In this document: piece after piece, positions 60,495-64,000 of the stretch
Numbering within the stretch: position 1 is the first letter of the stretch
How the letters are laid out: each line of letters starts with the position of its first letter
Program-made: the position numbers and the translations under genes
Source of the DNA: Bacteroidota bacterium
GTDB lineage: Bacteria > Bacteroidota > Bacteroidia > Chitinophagales > Chitinophagaceae
Assembly: GCA_005789565.1 (NCBI GenBank)
Contig: SXXL01000004.1
Span: 1 to 64,000, forward strand
Reading direction: 5' to 3'
Length of the DNA stretch: 64,000 nucleotides
The notes under the pieces: model-generated
Told to the model about the DNA's origin: nothing
Databases searched by the model: none
The model's input: the letters and a program-made list of their open reading frames with translations, nothing else

Positions 60495-61372
60495 TCCTCG
60501 AGCTCGCTTCCCTGTCGGCTGCCGAGACACAGAACTGGCTTCAGCACATCGTAGCGCCCCGTCCCATAGCCCTGGCCTCCACCATCGATGCCGAGGGAAA
60601 TGTGAACCTCAGTCCCTTTAGCTTCTTCAACCTGTTCTCCTCCAATCCGCCAATCGTGATCTTCTCGCCGGCTCGACGGGTGCGCGACAACACGACCAAG
60701 CACACCTTGGAAAACGTAGCGGCCGTTCCGGAAGTGGTGATCCACCTCGTTACCAAGGAGATCGTTCAGCAACAATCATTGGCCAGCTGTGAATACGAAA
60801 AAGGAGTCAATGAATTCATCAAAGCCGGTTTCACGGAAGAGAAGGCGACCCGGGTCCGTCCGCCCATGATCCGGGAAGCCCTGGTGAAAATGGAATGTCA
60901 GGTAATAGAAATAAAACCCTTGGGGACGGAAGGCGGCGCCGGCAACCTGGTCATCTGCGAAGTGCTGTGTATCCACGTCGATGATACACTGCTGGATGAG
61001 CGGGGAAAGCCGGACCAGCGAAAGATCCTGCCCGTAGCCCGGATGGGCGGACACTGGTATACCGAAGTAAATGCCCAAAGTCTGTTCGAAGTGGAAAAAC
61101 CCAATAGTCAATTGGGAATGGGATTTGAAGCCCTGCCCGCATCGATTCGAAAAAGTCCCGTGCTCACCGGCAATCAGCTCGCCCGGCTGGCCAATTGCAC
61201 CAAGATACCCGACATCGATCCGGTATTTGATGATGCCCATGTCCGACAGATCATTCAATATTATTCGATCAACCCGGAAGAGATGGAACGCGAATTACAC
61301 AAACACGCCGCCTCCTTGCTGAACGAGGATCGGGTAGAGCATGCCTGGCAAGTACTGCTGGCCGGTGCTTGA
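60491..61372 (+). CDS. Flavin reductase-like flavoprotein
   Basis: The 293-residue protein is a member of the flavin-reductase-like, FMN-binding family: IVAPRPIALASTIDAEGNVNLSPFSFFNLFSSNPP, FSPARRVRDNTTKHTLEN and VRPPMIREALVKMECQV. It resembles the reductase component of two-component monooxygenases and also the DUF-like members found near FAH genes. A C-terminal helical extension is present. The ATG at 60491 overlaps the FAH stop, so translation is coupled. Confidence 0.85.
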   Translation: MILELASLSAAETQNWLQHIVAPRPIALASTIDAEGNVNLSPFSFFNLFSSNPPIVIFSPARRVRDNTTKHTLENVAAVPEVVIHLVTKEIVQQQSLASCEYEKGVNEFIKAGFTEEKATRVRPPMIREALVKMECQVIEIKPLGTEGGAGNLVICEVLCIHVDDTLLDERGKPDQRKILPVARMGGHWYTEVNAQSLFEVEKPNSQLGMGFEALPASIRKSPVLTGNQLARLANCTKIPDIDPVFDDAHVRQIIQYYSINPEEMERELHKHAASLLNEDRVEHAWQVLLAGA

Positions 61373-62059
61373 TCAGTTTCCGCCGAAAACTTTTTTGAGC
61401 ACATCCGTTCCGCGAGCAGCGGGGTTGGACCGAATGTTGGTTTCCTCTTTGGAGATCTGATCGAACAACGCATCCACCGATTTGCCCACTACATAGGAAG
61501 TAAGGTCCGGATTCATCTTTTTGAATGTGGTGGGCAGTTTGTTGTATGCAGTTACCAGGTCAGCATAATGCTTGGTGGCCTGGGTACTGTCGAGCGAACG
61601 CTTGACGGAAGGTGTGAATGCCTCGATGAGGGATTGTTGCGTTTTGTCCCGAAAGAATTGAGTGATCGAATTGTTTCCTCCTTTGATCAACCCCAGCGCA
61701 TCGGTCAGCGTGATGTCCCGAATCGCTTTCCCAAAAATGGGCGCGGCAAAACCAACCGCCTGCTCTGCACCTCGATTGATCGACAGGATGGCCTGGTCGA
61801 CCTGCGCTCCCATCCCGATCTTACGTAAAGTCGTTTCGATCTTTTGGGCATCCGGCGGCAGCAGCACTTTGTAGAGCGAACTGCCAAAAAAACCGTTGGT
61901 CTTATTCAAGTTGCCAACGGCGGTGGTGAGTCCCTTCGACAGGGCCTCCCGAATACCCGAGGCAGCATCGCCCTGGGTGAGTCCACCCAGTACGCCCTGC
62001 CCCGAAACGCTGATACCGCCCATCAGGAACAATGCGAGTAGAAAACGATTTTTGATCAT
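61373..62059 (-). CDS. DUF4197-domain exported protein
   Basis: The 228-residue protein has a signal peptide (RFLLALFLMGGISVSGQ) and the DUF4197 pattern: GIREALSKGLTTAVGNLNKTNGF, LPPDAQKIETTLRKIGMG, AVGFAAPIFGKAIRDITLTDALGLIKGGNNSITQFFRDKT and DLTSYVVGKSVDALF. The function of the family is unknown. Use of the ATG at 62059 gives the signal peptide at the N-terminus. It abuts the convergent flavin reductase gene. Confidence 0.85.
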   Translation of the reverse strand: MIKNRFLLALFLMGGISVSGQGVLGGLTQGDAASGIREALSKGLTTAVGNLNKTNGFFGSSLYKVLLPPDAQKIETTLRKIGMGAQVDQAILSINRGAEQAVGFAAPIFGKAIRDITLTDALGLIKGGNNSITQFFRDKTQQSLIEAFTPSVKRSLDSTQATKHYADLVTAYNKLPTTFKKMNPDLTSYVVGKSVDALFDQISKEETNIRSNPAARGTDVLKKVFGGN

Positions 62060-62298
62060 GGACGTGCAGTTAGACCCACAAATTACAACCTGTTCCGCGA
62101 TAATGTCCATGGAAATCATAGTGTTATGAAAATTTTGGGAATGGAGGCCACCCCCCCGCCCGAACCCATGCAACCCCCAAGAAATCAGGTGTTTCGGGGG
62201 ATAGAAACACACAAAAAACTATATCTTAGCGAAAATTCCGACCCGATGTGGATGGGACGGCGCCCGAACCGAAAAGCGTTACGAGTAGGTGAACCAAA

Positions 62299-62976
62299 AT
62301 GACTGTTATGAAAAGAATGCTCGCGTTGGCAGCCCTGTTGTTCAGCCTGCCTGTTTTCGTTGATGCCCAATCCGCCCAAGTCGGTGTTTCTACCGGCGTA
62401 ACCTCCTCCGATATGTACGGGGAAGTTGGTGGTAATAAAGTGGCCGGCAATAGACGTATGGGATATGCCTTCGGCATGTTCATCAATGTGCCCATCAAGA
62501 AGACCTCCATCAGCTTTCTGCCCAGTATCAATTATGTGCAAAAGGGCAATACCCAAGTGAAGAATAACAACCTCGATCAGTGGACGGCCCTTCGCTACGC
62601 CGAGCTGCATGCGAACTTTGTGTACAACACGAACGGACCCAAAGGGAATAATTTCTTCATCGGCGGTGGCCCGTTCTTCGGCGCTAACCTGCCCTCTGCC
62701 TTTGTATCGAAGGCCATCGTTCGCGATCCGACGAAGTCGGATTACTGGCTCCGCACCGAGTCCAACGTAAACATTGGCAACGAAGCCAATTCACACTACC
62801 GTTTCGGCGATTATGGAATGAATGTGATCATGGGCTACCGCTTGAAATGTGGATGGGGACTTTCCTTCAACTACAGTGCCGGTCTGCGTAACACCAAACC
62901 GATGGCCACCGGAGATGACTACATCAACAACCACGTGATGGGACTGAACCTGAGCTATCTCGTCAAAAACAAATAA
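62299..62976 (+). CDS. Outer-membrane beta-barrel protein (PorT-like)
   Basis: The 225-residue protein has a signal peptide ending FVDAQSAQ, then alternating strands VGVSTGVTSSDMY, MGYAFGMFINVPIKKTSISFLPSINYVQKG and HANFVYNTN. It ends with strand-like GLNLSYLVKNK. This is the common small PorT/outer-membrane-beta-barrel type of Bacteroidota. Starts at 62299 and 62308 are both possible. A TATCTTAG box lies about 70 nt upstream, and a terminator follows the gene. Confidence 0.8.
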   Translation: MTVMKRMLALAALLFSLPVFVDAQSAQVGVSTGVTSSDMYGEVGGNKVAGNRRMGYAFGMFINVPIKKTSISFLPSINYVQKGNTQVKNNNLDQWTALRYAELHANFVYNTNGPKGNNFFIGGGPFFGANLPSAFVSKAIVRDPTKSDYWLRTESNVNIGNEANSHYRFGDYGMNVIMGYRLKCGWGLSFNYSAGLRNTKPMATGDDYINNHVMGLNLSYLVKNK

Positions 62977-63016
62977 TTCTGCCGACCCGATCGAAGCAAA
63001 AAATGTCTTCCGACAG

Positions 63017-63047
63017 AAAAGCCTCCTTCGGGAGGCTTTTCTACTTT
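63017..63047 (+). terminator. Terminator after the beta-barrel gene
   Basis: AAAAGCCTCC (63017-63026), loop TTCG, GGAGGCTTTT (63031-63040): a perfect 10-bp stem with a stable tetraloop and T-rich tail, placed upstream of lysS. Confidence 0.85.
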
Positions 63048-63062
63048 CAATCATCCGCGTAC

Positions 63063-63070
63063 TAACTTTG
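63063..63070 (+). promoter_or_regulatory. -7 promoter box of lysS
   Basis: TAACTTTG is exact and ends 17 nt before the ATG. Confidence 0.6.
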
Positions 63071-63087
63071 CGACTGCTTTTAAAACC

Positions 63088-64000
63088 ATGAACCATCCTC
63101 CTCTATCCGAACAAGAACAACTTCGCCGCGAGAAACTCGCTGAACTGATCATGCTGGGTATCGATCCCTACCCGGCACCCCTGTATCCCGTTAATCGTCA
63201 CTCCGCCGAGATCAAGAATCAATTTTCGGAGGAGACCAAAGAATCCTTCCAAGAGGTTTGTCTCGCCGGACGTATCATGAGCGTTCGAGACATGGGTAAG
63301 GCCAATTTCGCCGTGATCCAAGACGCACAGGGACGGATCCAACTGTACATCAAACGGGATGACATCTGCCCGGGTGAGGACAAGACGCTCTACGACATCG
63401 TCTGGAAAAAACTCATCGACATCGGCGACATCGTCGGCGTGAAAGGATATGTGTTCACCACCAAGACCGGCGAAACCTCCGTGCACGTCCGGGAACTGAC
63501 CCTGCTCTGTAAATCCCTTCGACCCCTACCCATTGTGAAAGAGGCCGAAGGACAAACCTTCGATGCCGTCACCGATCCGGAGTTCAAATACCGCCAACGC
63601 TATGCCGACCTGATCATCGACCCTGCCGTGAAGGAAACCTTCACCAAGCGGACCAAAATGATCAATGCGATCCGGGAATTCCTCAATGAACGCGGGGCCC
63701 TGGAGGTCGATACGCCCGTGTTGCAATCCATCCCCGGTGGCGCCGCAGCCCGTCCCTTCATTACCCATCACAACGCACTGGATATTCCCCTCTACCTGCG
63801 CATCGCCAACGAACTGTACCTGAAACGACTGATCGTAGGCGGATTCGACTGGGTCTATGAATTCAGCCGCAACTTCCGAAACGAGGGCATGGACCGCACC
63901 CACAACCCCGAATTCACCATTCTCGAATTCTATACCGCGTACAAGGATTATTTCTGGATGATGGAAACCACCGAGCAATTGCTCGAGAAAACAGCCTTGG
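63088..64000 (+). CDS. lysS: Lysine-tRNA ligase, class II (3' partial)
   Basis: LysS charges tRNA-Lys. The first 304 codons are visible: an N-terminal OB-fold with [47 protein letters not shown] and [30 protein letters not shown]. Class II motif 1 follows ([22 protein letters not shown]), then [66 protein letters not shown] with motif 2. The C-terminal part continues past the window. It is monocistronic from its own box. Confidence 0.97.
   Translation, partial: MNHPPLSEQEQLRREKLAELIMLGIDPYPAPLYPVNRHSAEIKNQFSEETKESFQEVCLAGRIMSVRDMGKANFAVIQDAQGRIQLYIKRDDICPGEDKTLYDIVWKKLIDIGDIVGVKGYVFTTKTGETSVHVRELTLLCKSLRPLPIVKEAEGQTFDAVTDPEFKYRQRYADLIIDPAVKETFTKRTKMINAIREFLNERGALEVDTPVLQSIPGGAAARPFITHHNALDIPLYLRIANELYLKRLIVGGFDWVYEFSRNFRNEGMDRTHNPEFTILEFYTAYKDYFWMMETTEQLLEKTAL

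Noticed and set aside
1-64000. tRNA, rRNA, CRISPR, insertion sequence or prophage.
   Set aside because: I read the intergenic spaces and saw no cloverleaf-like tRNA, no direct repeats with spacers, no transposase or integrase and no terminal inverted repeats. The short tandem heptamers are not CRISPR repeats.

Overview
The window comes from a Bacteroidota chromosome, most likely a Chitinophagaceae-type member. Pointers are a SusC/SusD pair, the gliding lipoprotein GldH and GldC, DUF4290, DUF6089 and DUF4197 proteins, the two OmpH genes beside bamA, and promoters of the Bacteroidota form TTTG-N20-TAnnTTTG. There are 65 protein genes, tightly packed and almost all core functions. I see no rRNA, tRNA, CRISPR array, prophage or insertion sequence. 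The first gene (RNase E/G) and the last (lysS) run off the ends.

Layout. 0-6.4 kb: the RNase G tail, a SusC-SusD-lipoprotein outer-membrane uptake operon and a membrane zinc peptidase. 6.8-24.5 kb: DNA repair, replication and translation genes (radA, comF, holB, ricT, mutL, pheS) mixed with cell-wall turnover (a GH3/serine-hydrolase fusion, dacB), an arginase-fold protein without the usual metal ligands, and lpxD. 24.8-34.5 kb: yicC, gldH, phospholipid synthesis (psd, cdsA), dusB, an aldehyde dehydrogenase coupled to a glutathione peroxidase, tadA and superoxide dismutase. 34.5-48.6 kb: a long minus-strand run holding yidD-rnpA-rpmH and then the Bacteroidota envelope cluster murI, ompH, ompH, bamA, uppS, DUF6089, nadK, an inserted POTRA-type outer-membrane protein, a CBS-domain protein, a hydrolase, cvpA, a YqeY protein, gldC and a glycosyltransferase. 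48.7-64 kb: DUF4290, gmk, a CNNM/CorC protein, tatC, rpiB, a deoxyhypusine-synthase homologue, asnB, a cystathionine gamma-synthase, a lipid hydroxylase, a fumarylacetoacetase-fold and flavin-reductase pair, DUF4197, a beta-barrel protein and lysS.

The unusual content is mostly between genes. (1) At least eighteen genes have an exact TAnnTTTG -7 box just upstream. In seven it ends only 4-6 nt before the start codon (for one of these, the arginase-fold gene, the box is one base off), implying leaderless mRNAs. The divergent arginase-fold/pheS pair shares a 16-bp palindrome in a mirror-symmetric 30-bp gap. (2) The only two gaps over 300 bp, upstream of radA and yicC, each hold a short structured segment ending in a strong terminator with no gene before it, and the two carry a perfectly complementary 14-mer. 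The yicC gap also holds two inverted DnaA-box-like sites. (3) Heptamer-repeat DNA sits on or next to stop codons at four places, and a 17-nt piece of the same repeat lies inside the holB coding sequence. (4) Convergent genes abut or overlap tail to tail with almost no spacer.

Functions are assigned from motifs and family knowledge read by eye; no database search or folding program was run.
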